A stretch of DNA of 64,000 bases from Caulobacterales bacterium 32-69-10 (GTDB lineage Bacteria; Pseudomonadota; Alphaproteobacteria; Caulobacterales; Caulobacteraceae), in contig NCED01000001.1 of NCBI GenBank assembly GCA_002280485.1, forward strand, positions 37,219 through 101,218. The letters run 5' to 3'. Of this stretch, positions 8,221-16,613 are shown piece after piece (the stretch's first letter is position 1; every line of letters starts with the position of its first letter). Both the position numbers and the translations under genes were made by a program. The notes beneath the pieces are model-generated. The model searched no databases. It was not told the origin of the DNA and saw only the letters and a program-made list of their open reading frames with translations.

Positions 8221-8925
8221 TCAGGCGTTCCCGTTGAGGACCAGGCCGCCGAGCTGATACCCGATCAGTGCGAACCCGGCGATCATGATGAGGACGTTGG
8301 CGGCGATCGACGTGCGGCCGAAGCTGGCGGTCCGGCGCCACAGCACCATCACCGCCAGGATCAGGCTCAGGGCGATGAGCTGGCCGACCTCCACGCCGAT
8401 GTTGAAGCTGATCATGTTCTCGACCAGCCCCTTGGTGGGCAGGCGCAGGGCCTGGAGCTTGGTGGCGAGGCCGAAGCCGTGCATCAGGCCGAAGCCGAGC
8501 ACGGCGACCCGCGTATCGGGCTGGAACCCGAACAGGGTCTTAAAGCCGCCGAGGTTGTCGAAGGCCTTGTAGACCACCGACAGGCCGATGATGGCGTCGA
8601 TGACATAGGCGTTGACCTCGATCTTCATCAGCACCCCGGCCAGCAGGGTGATCGAGTGGCCGATGGAGAACAGGGTCACGTAGAGGGCGACGTGGTTCAG
8701 CCGGTAGAGGAAGAAGATCACCCCGAGGATGAACAGCAGGTGGTCGTAGCCGGTGACCATGTGCTTGGCGCCCAGATACAGGAACGGCCAGAAATCCGGC
8801 CCCCTCGTCGCCGACACGAAGGCGGCGTCCTTGCCGCCGATGCCGTGGGCCAGGGCCGGTTCCAAGGCCGCCAGCAGCACGAGCAGGCCAAGGCCTGCCG
8901 CGCATACCAGCCGTCCAAGATGCAA
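8221..8925 (-). CDS. HupE/UreJ-family membrane protein (copy 2)
   Basis: The 234-residue paralogue of the protein at 5585-6310 contains the same GAKHMVTGYDHLLFI, SIGHSITLL and LGFGLMHGFGLA motifs and the same helix pattern. No ATG starts this frame at the signal peptide: the best start is TTG at 8923-8925, which makes the start uncertain. It lies 61 bp downstream of the RND pump gene in the same direction, so it may be part of the efflux transcript. Probable Ni/Co-linked membrane carrier. Confidence 0.8.
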   Translation of the reverse strand: MHLGRLVCAAGLGLLVLLAALEPALAHGIGGKDAAFVSATRGPDFWPFLYLGAKHMVTGYDHLLFILGVIFFLYRLNHVALYVTLFSIGHSITLLAGVLMKIEVNAYVIDAIIGLSVVYKAFDNLGGFKTLFGFQPDTRVAVLGFGLMHGFGLATKLQALRLPTKGLVENMISFNIGVEVGQLIALSLILAVMVLWRRTASFGRTSIAANVLIMIAGFALIGYQLGGLVLNGNA

Positions 8926-8986
8926 CCTGTTCAGAGACGCCTCCCAATCTTTTTGGCTAGAGTTCGCAGCACGGGCGCTTGGCGGA

Positions 8987-11900
8987 TCACTCGGCGGCCG
9001 TAGCGCTTCCTCCCAGGTGAGGCGGCGCCGAAGCGGTGGGGGAAATCTCGGCGGCCGGGGGCCGTTTCACGCGACGGAGGATCATAGCGCAGATCCCAGG
9101 CAGCACGATTAGGGTCAGGATAGTCGAAGTGATCAGACCGCCGATCACAACTGTCGCCAGCGGCCTCTGCACCTCGGCTCCAGTACCGTGCGCGATCGCC
9201 ATCGGAACGAAACCAAGGGATGCGACCATCGCCGTCATCAAGACGGGCCGCAGTCGCTCCATTGCTCCGCTGATGACGGCCGCGTCGACGTCTCCTCCCT
9301 CCTCCATCTTGTGCCGGAAGGCGTTGATGAGGACGAGACCGTTCAGCACCGCAACGCCGGAGACGGCGATGAAACCGACCGCGGCCGAAACGGAGAACGG
9401 TATTCCCCGCAAGGCGATGGCGTAGACGCCTCCGGCGAGGGCCACCGGCACCGCGGCAAACACCGTCGCGGCCAGGGCAACACTCCCCAACGCCATGTAG
9501 AGCAGGGCGAAGATGAGGATGAAGCAGAGGGGAACCACGATGGCGAGACGCTTGCTCGCCGCCTGCAGATTTTGGAATTGGCCGCCCCATTCCAGGTAAT
9601 AACCGGCCGGGAGCTTGATCTCCTGTGCGATGCGGCCCTGCGCCTCCGATACGAAGGAGCCAAGGTCGCGGCCCCTGACGTTGGCCTCGATGTAGATCCG
9701 GCGCTTTCCGTTGTCGCGGCTGATCTCGTTCAGCCCCTCGGCGACGCGAAAGGTGGCCAGTTCCCGCAGAGGCACGGACGCCCGCGGCGCTCCGTCCACC
9801 GCCGGCAGCATGACCGGCAGGGCGCCGAGCGTCTGCATATTGTTGCGGTCGGCGTTGGGCAAGCGGACCATGATGTCGAATCGGCGGTCGCCTTCGAACA
9901 CCTGCCCGGCCTCGCGGCCTCCGAGACCGGCCGAGACGGTGTCCGCCACTTCCTGCATGGTCAAGCCATAGCGGGCGATGGCGTCGCGGTTGAACAGGAT
10001 GTCGAAGGTCGGGAAGCCTTCGGTCTGGGCCACGCGAACGTCGGCGTTGCCAGGCACCTTGCGCAGGCTGGCGGCGATGGACTGAGCGGTCGAGGCCAGT
10101 TGGTCCAGATCGTCGCCGTACAGCTTGACGGCGACATCGCTGCGCACGCCGCCGATCAGCTCGTTGAAACGCATCTCGATCGGCTGAGTGACATCGTAAT
10201 TGTTGCCTACCACCACCGAGGTTTTTTCCTCGATGCGCTTGATCACCTGGTCCTTGGTCGTCACCCCAGCTGGCCAATCCTTTTTAGGCTTCAGGATGAT
10301 GTAGTTGTCTGAGGCGTTGGGCGGCATCGGGTCCGCCGCCAGGCTAGCGGTGCCGGCTTTGGAGTAGACGGTCTTCACCTCTGGAAGAGTCAGCACGGCA
10401 CGTTCCAGCGGCAGGTCCATGGCGACGGACTGCTCGATGGATGTGGATGGAATGCGCACCGAGGACAGGTTCAGATTCTGCTCGTCGAGGGTCGGCATGA
10501 ACTCCCGCCCGACGAACATGAAGGTCACGACCGACCCGGAGAAAATCAGAAGCGCCGCGACGACGAAGGGAGCGGGCCTGGCCACCGCGCGACGGAGCAC
10601 CGGCTCGTAGCGACGCTTGATCCAGCGGATGAAGGGAACCTCGGTTTCCTTGATGTCGCCTTTGAGTAGCAGGGCGACCATGGCGGGCACGAAGGTCAGC
10701 GAGAGAATGAAGGCCGACGCCAGGGCCAGCATAAGGGTGATGACCATAGGCGAGAACATCTTGCCCTCGACCCCCTGGAAGGTGAGGCAAGGCAGGAAGA
10801 CCAGGAAGATGACGAGTTGGCCGTAGACAGTGGGACGCACCATCTCGCGGGACGACTTGATCACCTCATCCAGCCGTTCATCACGGGTGAGCAGGCGGCC
10901 CTCGTGATGCTGACGTTCGGCCAGCCGGCGTAGGCTGTTTTCTACGATGATCACCGCTCCGTCGACGATCAGGCCGAAGTCGAGAGCGCCTAAGCTCATC
11001 AGGTTGCCGGAGATCTTCATGGCGTTCATGCCGCCCGCACTGAGCAGCAGCGACAACGGGATGATCAAGGTGGCGATAAGTGCCGCGCGCCAGTTGCCGA
11101 GTAGGAAGAACAGGATAGCGACAACAAGGATCGCTCCCTCGGCCAGGTTCCGCGCCACAGTGGAGACGGTGGCGACTACCAACTGAGATCGGTCAAGCGT
11201 CGGCACAATGGAAACGCCGCCCGGCAGCGACTTGGAGATTTCCTTGATTTTCTCCCCAACGCCGTGGGCGACGATGCGGCTGTTGGCGCCCACGAGCATC
11301 AAGGCGCTGCCGACCACCGTCTCGTAACCGTCGCGACTGGCGCCGCCGCGGCGTAATTCGCCGCCCACCTTCACCGTCGCGATCTGACCAACGGTTATGG
11401 GGACACCGCGACGCGTCGCAACGACAGCCCGGGATATCTCGTCTGCATTGCGCAGTCGGGCGTCGGCGCGGACAAGGTAGGCCTCCCCCGCTCGTTGGAT
11501 GAAATCGGCCCCAACCGACAGGTTGGCCTTTTGCAACGCCTCGGCGAGATCTGTGTAGGAGATACCATAAGCGCTGAGTTTCAGCGGGTCAGGCTGGACG
11601 ACGTACTGCTTGACGTAGCCGCCGAGGGAGTCGACGTCAGCCACACCCGGAACGGTGCGAAGCTGGGGTCGCACCATCCAGTCTTGCACCGTGCGAAGGT
11701 AGGACAGGCGGGAGATTTCATCGGTGAGATGTTCTTTCTCATCCGTGAGGAATGAGCCGTCGCTCTGCCACCCCGGCTGGCCGTTGCGGACCGTCGCACC
11801 CTTTCCGTCGGGATTGGCGAACTCGACGCTGTAGTGGAACACTTCGCCTAGCCCGGTCGACACCGGTCCCATGCGCGGCTCTGCGCCTGCAGGAAGACTT

Positions 11901-12256
11901 GCGCGCGCTTCGGTGAGGCGCTCCGCCACTCGCTGACGCATGAAGTAGAGGTCGGCGCTTTCCTTGAAGACCGCGGTGACCTGGCTGAACCCATTGCGAG
12001 AGAACGATCGGGTTGTCAGCACGCCATCCAGGCCGGCCAGCGCCGTTTCGATGGGGAAGGTGACGCGTTTCTCGATTTCGAGCGGCCCCAAGGTGGGGAC
12101 CACCGTGTTGATCTGGACCTGCTTGTTGGTGATATCCGGCGTGACGTCGATCGGCAGCAGCGTCATTTGCCACGCGCCGAAAACCGCGATGATTGCCGTG
12201 ATGAAGACGATCAGCCAACGGGCGCGGACTGAGAGCGAAAGGATACTGTTGATCAT
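8987..12256 (-). CDS. czcA: heavy-metal efflux RND pump, CzcA/CnrA/NccA type
   Basis: The 1,089-residue inner-membrane proton-driven pump has the RND layout of a first helix (about 12-32), a large periplasmic loop, helices 2-6, a second loop, and helices 8-12. The heavy-metal subfamily signature is seen in helix 4: LGALDFGLIVDGAVIIVEN, with the acidic residues used for proton relay. Further landmarks are LPIDVTPDITNKQVQI near the N-terminus and FIAVSGVAVLNGLVLI late in the protein. Its start overlaps the stop of the adaptor gene by four bases. The substrate is probably Co, Zn, Cd or Ni; the CnrYXH-like regulators next door favour Ni/Co. Confidence 0.9.
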   Translation of the reverse strand: MINSILSLSVRARWLIVFITAIIAVFGAWQMTLLPIDVTPDITNKQVQINTVVPTLGPLEIEKRVTFPIETALAGLDGVLTTRSFSRNGFSQVTAVFKESADLYFMRQRVAERLTEARASLPAGAEPRMGPVSTGLGEVFHYSVEFANPDGKGATVRNGQPGWQSDGSFLTDEKEHLTDEISRLSYLRTVQDWMVRPQLRTVPGVADVDSLGGYVKQYVVQPDPLKLSAYGISYTDLAEALQKANLSVGADFIQRAGEAYLVRADARLRNADEISRAVVATRRGVPITVGQIATVKVGGELRRGGASRDGYETVVGSALMLVGANSRIVAHGVGEKIKEISKSLPGGVSIVPTLDRSQLVVATVSTVARNLAEGAILVVAILFFLLGNWRAALIATLIIPLSLLLSAGGMNAMKISGNLMSLGALDFGLIVDGAVIIVENSLRRLAERQHHEGRLLTRDERLDEVIKSSREMVRPTVYGQLVIFLVFLPCLTFQGVEGKMFSPMVITLMLALASAFILSLTFVPAMVALLLKGDIKETEVPFIRWIKRRYEPVLRRAVARPAPFVVAALLIFSGSVVTFMFVGREFMPTLDEQNLNLSSVRIPSTSIEQSVAMDLPLERAVLTLPEVKTVYSKAGTASLAADPMPPNASDNYIILKPKKDWPAGVTTKDQVIKRIEEKTSVVVGNNYDVTQPIEMRFNELIGGVRSDVAVKLYGDDLDQLASTAQSIAASLRKVPGNADVRVAQTEGFPTFDILFNRDAIARYGLTMQEVADTVSAGLGGREAGQVFEGDRRFDIMVRLPNADRNNMQTLGALPVMLPAVDGAPRASVPLRELATFRVAEGLNEISRDNGKRRIYIEANVRGRDLGSFVSEAQGRIAQEIKLPAGYYLEWGGQFQNLQAASKRLAIVVPLCFILIFALLYMALGSVALAATVFAAVPVALAGGVYAIALRGIPFSVSAAVGFIAVSGVAVLNGLVLINAFRHKMEEGGDVDAAVISGAMERLRPVLMTAMVASLGFVPMAIAHGTGAEVQRPLATVVIGGLITSTILTLIVLPGICAMILRRVKRPPAAEISPTASAPPHLGGSATAAE

Positions 12257-13428
12257 TCTTCGCCTTCCGAAGGCTTCTTGGCCTCAGCCTTCAGCAAAAA
12301 TGCATTGCGGGTCGCGATCTGCTGGCCGCCCGACAAGCCCGACGTGATCGAAGCGCTGCCGCCATTGCGGGATGCGACGGTGACGGGTTGAATTCTGAAG
12401 CCGGTGGCAGTCCGCACGAACACCACTTCCCGGCCGTCGATGTTCTGAATGGCGTCCTCAGGGATGATTGCCCCAGCTGGCCCCGCAGTTTTCGGAGCGA
12501 TCTGGACTTGGACAGCCTGTCCTGGCGCGAGAGCCTCACCGCCACCGCCCGTAAGGGTCAGGATGACGGTCGCCGCCCGTGTTTCGCTACTAAGCGTGGG
12601 CGTCACTGAACGGACCACCGCCGTATAGCCGGCACCCTCGCCTGCGGAGACCCGAGCCAGGTCGCCTGCCCGTACGCGAGTCGCATCCAGGGCAGGGACA
12701 GCCGCTTCGATCTGAATGAACTGGGGATCCGCGACGCGGAATAGCTCGGTCTCAGGCTGGACGTAGGCGCCGAGCGCGGTGCTTTCTGCCGTGACTCGGC
12801 CGCTGATCGGACTGACGACCGACAGCGAGCGTCCATCACCGGAAACGTGGGCGGTCGATGCTGCGGTTCGGGCGCGCCGGGCTTCGGCTTCGGCCGCCGC
12901 CACCTGCGCTTGCGCATTCTCCAGGTCCTGGCGCGGCGTAACCCGCTGTTCGAACAGGTTGCGCTCCCTGGCCAAGGTCGAACGCGCCAATGCCGCCCGG
13001 CTCTCGGCTACGGCGCGGTCGGACGCCATGGAGGCCGCCTCACGACTGGCGACCTGGGCGATCACCTCGCCGGCGCGCACCTGGTCGCCGAGTCGCTTGG
13101 TGAGACGGATGACCGTGCCGGCAGCCTGCGCTGTCACCACCCCCTCGCCGTTGGGCGCCGACGCGACCGTTCCCGGCGCCTGGATGTCTGCAGCGAAGTT
13201 ACCAACGCGTACCGGCTCCACCGCGATCTGCATGGTCGCGAGATTCTGCGCCAGGACGGCGATATTAGCGCTCTCGGGTTTTACCGCCGCCTCGGCGGCA
13301 GGCGGCTCAGGTGCAACTGGCTCTGGCTTGCTGGTGAGGCGCGCAAGGCCAAAGCCGGCGGCAGTGGCGATGACTACAACTCCGCCAATGGCGAGCCAGC
13401 GGGTGTTCTGCGGCTGTCGCAGGCTCAT
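12253..13428 (-). CDS. czcB: RND efflux periplasmic adaptor, CzcB type
   Basis: The 391-residue membrane-fusion protein has an N-terminal membrane anchor (about 11-29) and an Ala/Pro/Glu-rich linker. A lipoyl/barrel half with GVVTAQAAGTVIRL, a coiled-coil hairpin (about 120-185), and a beta-barrel domain containing ISGRVTAESTALGAYVQPET follow. It lacks the His-rich N-terminal metal-binding region of classical CzcB. Four-base overlaps on both sides place it as the middle gene of a CBA operon. It links the inner-membrane pump to the outer-membrane channel. Confidence 0.88.
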   Translation of the reverse strand: MSLRQPQNTRWLAIGGVVVIATAAGFGLARLTSKPEPVAPEPPAAEAAVKPESANIAVLAQNLATMQIAVEPVRVGNFAADIQAPGTVASAPNGEGVVTAQAAGTVIRLTKRLGDQVRAGEVIAQVASREAASMASDRAVAESRAALARSTLARERNLFEQRVTPRQDLENAQAQVAAAEAEARRARTAASTAHVSGDGRSLSVVSPISGRVTAESTALGAYVQPETELFRVADPQFIQIEAAVPALDATRVRAGDLARVSAGEGAGYTAVVRSVTPTLSSETRAATVILTLTGGGGEALAPGQAVQVQIAPKTAGPAGAIIPEDAIQNIDGREVVFVRTATGFRIQPVTVASRNGGSASITSGLSGGQQIATRNAFLLKAEAKKPSEGEE

Positions 13429-14687
13429 CGTGCATCTCCGAAGGGGGTACGGCCAGCTAGGCGGGCCAGGGTGGCGTCGGCCCTGATCCTCTGGGTCCGA
13501 GCATCTAGAGTGCGCGCTTGGGCCTCTGTGAGAGCGCGACGCGCATTCAATAATTCAACGAGAGGCGTCCGCCCGGCTTCGTAGCCGATCCGGGCCAGCC
13601 GGTAGCCTTCGGCGGCGGCGGATTCGCCTTCGATCGCAGCCAGAAGGCCGTCTTGCGATGCGCCAGCCCGAAAGATACCGGCTCGCCAACTCGCCTCGGC
13701 CTCGAGCCGCGCCGCGTTCACCCGCGCGTCGGCAGCATCTCGATCGGCCAATGCAGACGAGATGGCCCCACGGTTGCGGTCGAAAAGAGGAAATGGAACG
13801 GCCACTCCACCGACGAAATTCGTGGCGTTTTCGCCCTCAAGACGACGTACGCCCAGGGACACAGTCACGTTCGGCGTGGCGCGCGTTCGCTCGACATTGA
13901 TCCTACGAACGGCGGCGTCGCGTTCGGCCTCCGCCGCTAGGACTGCAGGCGTCGAGGTGGGCGGCTCGCCCGTGGGTATCGCGAGCGCGTTCGCTCCCGG
14001 CAGCAGCAGAGGACCGATCGACGTGTAGGGCGCGGGCGCGCCTACCATGGCGGATAGCCGGCCCAGAGCCTCGGCCGCGTCGGCCCGAGCCAGCTGGAGT
14101 TCAGCGCGAGTCGCGCTCACTGCCGCCTGCGCCTGCACGGCGCGCAGATCAGCCTCGCGGCCGGCGTCAACCAGAGCGCGGGCCACGCGCAGATCGTCGG
14201 CCGCCCGTTCGAGATCTTGGCGAAGCAGATCGGCCCGTGTTTGTGCGGCTTCGGCGGTCACATAGGCGAGGGCGAGGTCATAGCCGAAGTCGGCCAGGGC
14301 TTGCCGTTGCTGAGCCCGGGAGGCCTCGACCGAGGCTCGCCCTGCGGCAATGCGAGCGGCGCGTTTGCCGCCCAGCTCCAGGGTCTGGCTGGCGGTGAGG
14401 GTGTTCTGAGCCTGTGAAAAGCCTCGGTATGGGCGCGTGCCCACAACGTTCTCGACATCGAGCGAGACGGTAGGGTTGGGGCGATAGCCGGCCTGATCAG
14501 CCAATCCCTCAGCAGAACGAACGTTGGCGGCCCTTTCCGCAAGCGCCGGAGCGGAAGTCTGGGCCTCACGCAGCAATTGAGCGTAGGCGGGAACGGGTTC
14601 AGCTCGGATAGCTCCACCCCAAGCCACGACCGCTACGGGCAACGCGTATGCCACGTATCTCCATGCAGGACGTTTCGAAGACAACAT
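13425..14687 (-). CDS. czcC: outer-membrane efflux channel, TolC/CzcC type
   Basis: The 420-residue product has a signal peptide (residues ~10-30 hydrophobic, then AEPVPAYAQLL) and two outer-membrane-efflux repeats. These show long amphipathic helices and the paired motifs GYRPNPTVSLD and TRATPNVTVSLGVRR, one per half. I use ATG 14685-14687, preceded by GAGG; a GTG five codons upstream is possible. It is the first gene of the efflux operon and overlaps the adaptor gene by four bases. The 151-bp gap upstream faces the divergent cnrY-like gene. Confidence 0.87.
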   Translation of the reverse strand: MLSSKRPAWRYVAYALPVAVVAWGGAIRAEPVPAYAQLLREAQTSAPALAERAANVRSAEGLADQAGYRPNPTVSLDVENVVGTRPYRGFSQAQNTLTASQTLELGGKRAARIAAGRASVEASRAQQRQALADFGYDLALAYVTAEAAQTRADLLRQDLERAADDLRVARALVDAGREADLRAVQAQAAVSATRAELQLARADAAEALGRLSAMVGAPAPYTSIGPLLLPGANALAIPTGEPPTSTPAVLAAEAERDAAVRRINVERTRATPNVTVSLGVRRLEGENATNFVGGVAVPFPLFDRNRGAISSALADRDAADARVNAARLEAEASWRAGIFRAGASQDGLLAAIEGESAAAEGYRLARIGYEAGRTPLVELLNARRALTEAQARTLDARTQRIRADATLARLAGRTPFGDAR

Positions 14688-14737
14688 CCGTACTGACCTC
14701 ACCTTAACACACCCCGTCTACTTGGATTACGCCAGCG

Positions 14738-14753
14738 GAGGGGCGCGCCCCTC
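14738..14753. promoter_or_regulatory. 16-bp perfect palindrome between czcC and the cnrY-like gene
   Basis: GAGGGGCGCGCCCCTC is an exact palindrome in the divergent intergenic region, 50 bp from the czcC start and 85 bp from the cnrY-like start. It is followed by an A-rich stretch on the + strand. It could be an operator, or the stem of a hairpin. No experimentally known site is claimed. Confidence 0.4.
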
Positions 14754-14838
14754 AAAATCTAAAAAATGGTTCGTCGCGGAGGGCAGTCATGTGGCTGCGC
14801 CGTACTACTAATTGGAACCGTCCCTGAAGGAGGTCGTG

Positions 14839-15123
14839 ATGACCGACGTGGACCACTGGCTGGCTAGGCTTGGCGACGACGCCGACTTCGATGAAAGCGC
14901 CGCACAACGACTTGAGACGCGCCTCGCGTTCGAGCGCGCCCCTAAAGTCTTGGGAAGACGCCGCACGGGACTGACTTATGGCGCACTCACGTTGATGGCG
15001 GTGCTCACAGGGGGCGTGGTCGGTGGCATGAGCGAAACACGCCAGCTCCCACAGACTGCAGTGATGCTACCAGCCGCCCAGAACGGCACCGCTGCAGCAT
15101 TATTTTTTGATAGGCGAAGCTGA
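14839..15123 (+). CDS. CnrY/NccY-like membrane anti-sigma factor
   Basis: The 94-residue product has a short acidic N-terminal part (MTDVDHWLARLGDDADFDES), which in CnrY-type proteins binds the sigma factor, then a basic stop and one transmembrane helix (about 46-66) with a short periplasmic tail. Sequence identity to known CnrY is low, and the call rests on size, topology and order (Y-X-H). AAGGAGG lies five bases before ATG 14839, which decides this start over an ATG nine codons upstream. Its TGA overlaps the next ATG. It would hold the sigma factor at the membrane until metal is sensed. Confidence 0.6.
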   Translation: MTDVDHWLARLGDDADFDESAAQRLETRLAFERAPKVLGRRRTGLTYGALTLMAVLTGGVVGGMSETRQLPQTAVMLPAAQNGTAAALFFDRRS

Positions 15124-15551
15124 TGAGGATCGGGTGGCTCGCGCTGGTTGTCGCCGCGGTGCTCGGCGCGACTGCCGCAACGGGGGTCTCTTGGGCGGTG
15201 CGCCACGCCCACGCTCAGTCAACCAACCTCCACGACGTGATCCACAGTCGATTCAAGTTGTCAGACGCGGAGAGAGCGCGGCTTGAGCTTGCGGAGGATC
15301 GGTACAGTCAGCGTCGCAACGATATTCAGTTGAGCATTCGCGCCGCCAATTGGCGCCTCGCCGCCTCGATCAAGCGGGACCCTGAGTTGTCTTCCGACGC
15401 AATCGGCGCATCGAAGGCGGTCGAAGATTCCGCCGGAGAACTCCAAAGGGTCACGCTGGAGCACATCTTCGAGATGCGCGCGGCGCTGGATCCCCAGCAC
15501 CGCGCCACCTACGACGCTGTCCTCGTCGACGCGCTCACTCGCGACCCGTGA
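15123..15551 (+). CDS. CnrX-like periplasmic heavy-metal sensor
   Basis: The 142-residue product has an N-terminal membrane/signal segment (about 4-24) and an all-helical periplasmic domain beginning HAHAQSTNLHDVIHSRFKLS. This is the His-rich helix-start and two long helices seen in CnrX/NccX and relatives of ZraP/CpxP. In CnrX, His, Glu and Met side chains bind Ni or Co and the signal passes to CnrY. It overlaps cnrY (TGATG) and the sigma gene (GTGA), so the three are co-translated. Confidence 0.75.
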   Translation: MRIGWLALVVAAVLGATAATGVSWAVRHAHAQSTNLHDVIHSRFKLSDAERARLELAEDRYSQRRNDIQLSIRAANWRLAASIKRDPELSSDAIGASKAVEDSAGELQRVTLEHIFEMRAALDPQHRATYDAVLVDALTRDP

Positions 15552-16129
15552 ACGCGGGGAACGAACCCGATCCTGTGCTGGTCGTCCGTTCGTTGAGCGG
15601 CGACCAAAGCGCCTTCACCGCGCTCGCGCGGCGCCATGGACCTCGTCTTGCCCGGACAGCCAAGGCGTTGGGCGTCACGCCCGACGAAGTGGAAGACGTC
15701 GTCCAGCAGGCCCTCGTCAGCGCATGGCGAGCGCTGGCTGAATACGATCTTTCAAAGCCGTTCGTCGCGTGGGTGACGGTCATAACGGCCAACAAGGCGC
15801 GCGACTGGCGACGCCACAAACGAAGCAAGCGGTGGTGGAGCGAAGGCCCGGCTTTCGATCAAGATGAAGTCCTAAACGTCGAAGACCCGCTCGCCGGCGC
15901 AGAGACGCTCGAGTTGCGCGCGCAACTGCGGCAGGTCTCGATCGCCTTGCAGGGCCTTCCTGACAAGTTCCGCATTCCGCTCGTCATGGTGACCGTCACT
16001 GGCCTCAGCCAGCGAGAAGCCGGAGCCGCTTTGGGCATCACCGAAAAAGCGGTTGAGATCCGCGTGCGACGAGCCCGACAGCTTTTGGCCGAGCGCCTCC
16101 AAGGGCGGCAGATCGCAGGTGCGTTGTGA
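15548..16129 (+). CDS. ECF RNA polymerase sigma factor, CnrH-like
   Basis: The 193-residue factor has sigma region 2 (about 20-95, with DEVEDVVQQALVSAWRAL) and region 4 (about 135-190). In region 4, GLSQREAGAALGITEKAVE is the helix-turn-helix and RVRRARQLL is the ECF-type end. The start is GTG 15548, overlapping the sensor stop by four bases. Order and overlap with the Y and X genes imply that it is held by the membrane anti-sigma and directs transcription of the divergent czcCBA operon and its own operon when metal is present. The promoter it reads was not identified. Confidence 0.82.
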   Translation: MNAGNEPDPVLVVRSLSGDQSAFTALARRHGPRLARTAKALGVTPDEVEDVVQQALVSAWRALAEYDLSKPFVAWVTVITANKARDWRRHKRSKRWWSEGPAFDQDEVLNVEDPLAGAETLELRAQLRQVSIALQGLPDKFRIPLVMVTVTGLSQREAGAALGITEKAVEIRVRRARQLLAERLQGRQIAGAL

Positions 16130-16563
16130 CGATAGGAGCCGTTCGTTCGCGATCTGACTTCCATTGCCGCCATCGGGGCGCGCTTGCAACGCTGTGCATC
16201 CTGCTATGCGCACTTTTGATGGTGCAGTGGAACGTGACGTTTGTCGATCAGACCCACCATTCCGCCGGACTGGCGCATGCGCCCTCCGCCATAGCCGGCG
16301 CCCTCATCGGACATGACACTAGCCAATATTCGCACGACGACGCCCATTTCGAGACGGACGCCGAGTTGAGCGAGGGCGCTGCGGATCACCATCATCACGC
16401 TGAAGGTGCGCAGATGGTGCCGATTATTCCCACTTCGCCACTTCTGCAAGCGCCGGCGGACAGGATGTCCCTATCTTTGACCCGCTCTGCTTCGACGACG
16501 AGTTCATGGTGGGCGGCGCCCGATCGACCGCCAAAGATCTGTTGCGTCCAATCGCCTGATTAA
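16126..16563 (+). CDS. His-rich exported or membrane-tethered metal-binding protein
   Basis: The 145-residue product has one N-terminal hydrophobic segment (about 20-37), then a His/Asp-rich middle (QTHHSAG, SHDDAHFETDAE, DHHHHAEG), and a Cys pair near the C-terminus (ICCV). This recalls the short CzcI-like proteins of cobalt-zinc-cadmium loci, but I cannot assign the family firmly. The start is GTG 16126, overlapping the sigma gene stop by four bases, so it is the fourth gene of the regulatory operon. A periplasmic metal buffer or co-sensor is the likely role. Confidence 0.6.
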   Translation: MTIGAVRSRSDFHCRHRGALATLCILLCALLMVQWNVTFVDQTHHSAGLAHAPSAIAGALIGHDTSQYSHDDAHFETDAELSEGAADHHHHAEGAQMVPIIPTSPLLQAPADRMSLSLTRSASTTSSWWAAPDRPPKICCVQSPD

Positions 16564-16613
16564 CGCGCCGTAGCCGGCTGCGCCTGGCTCGGCCCACATA
16601 TCCGAGACCTCAG

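Noticed and set aside
8164..9003. Long + strand frames antisense to the hupE and anchor genes, rich in His, Asp and Gly
   Set aside because: They mirror the codon pattern of the real minus-strand genes in GC-rich DNA; no start signal and no family resemblance.
14815..14838. GGAACC just upstream of the cnrY-like gene as an ECF -35 element
   Set aside because: A -10 element at the right distance would fall on the ribosome site and start codon, so it cannot serve that gene.
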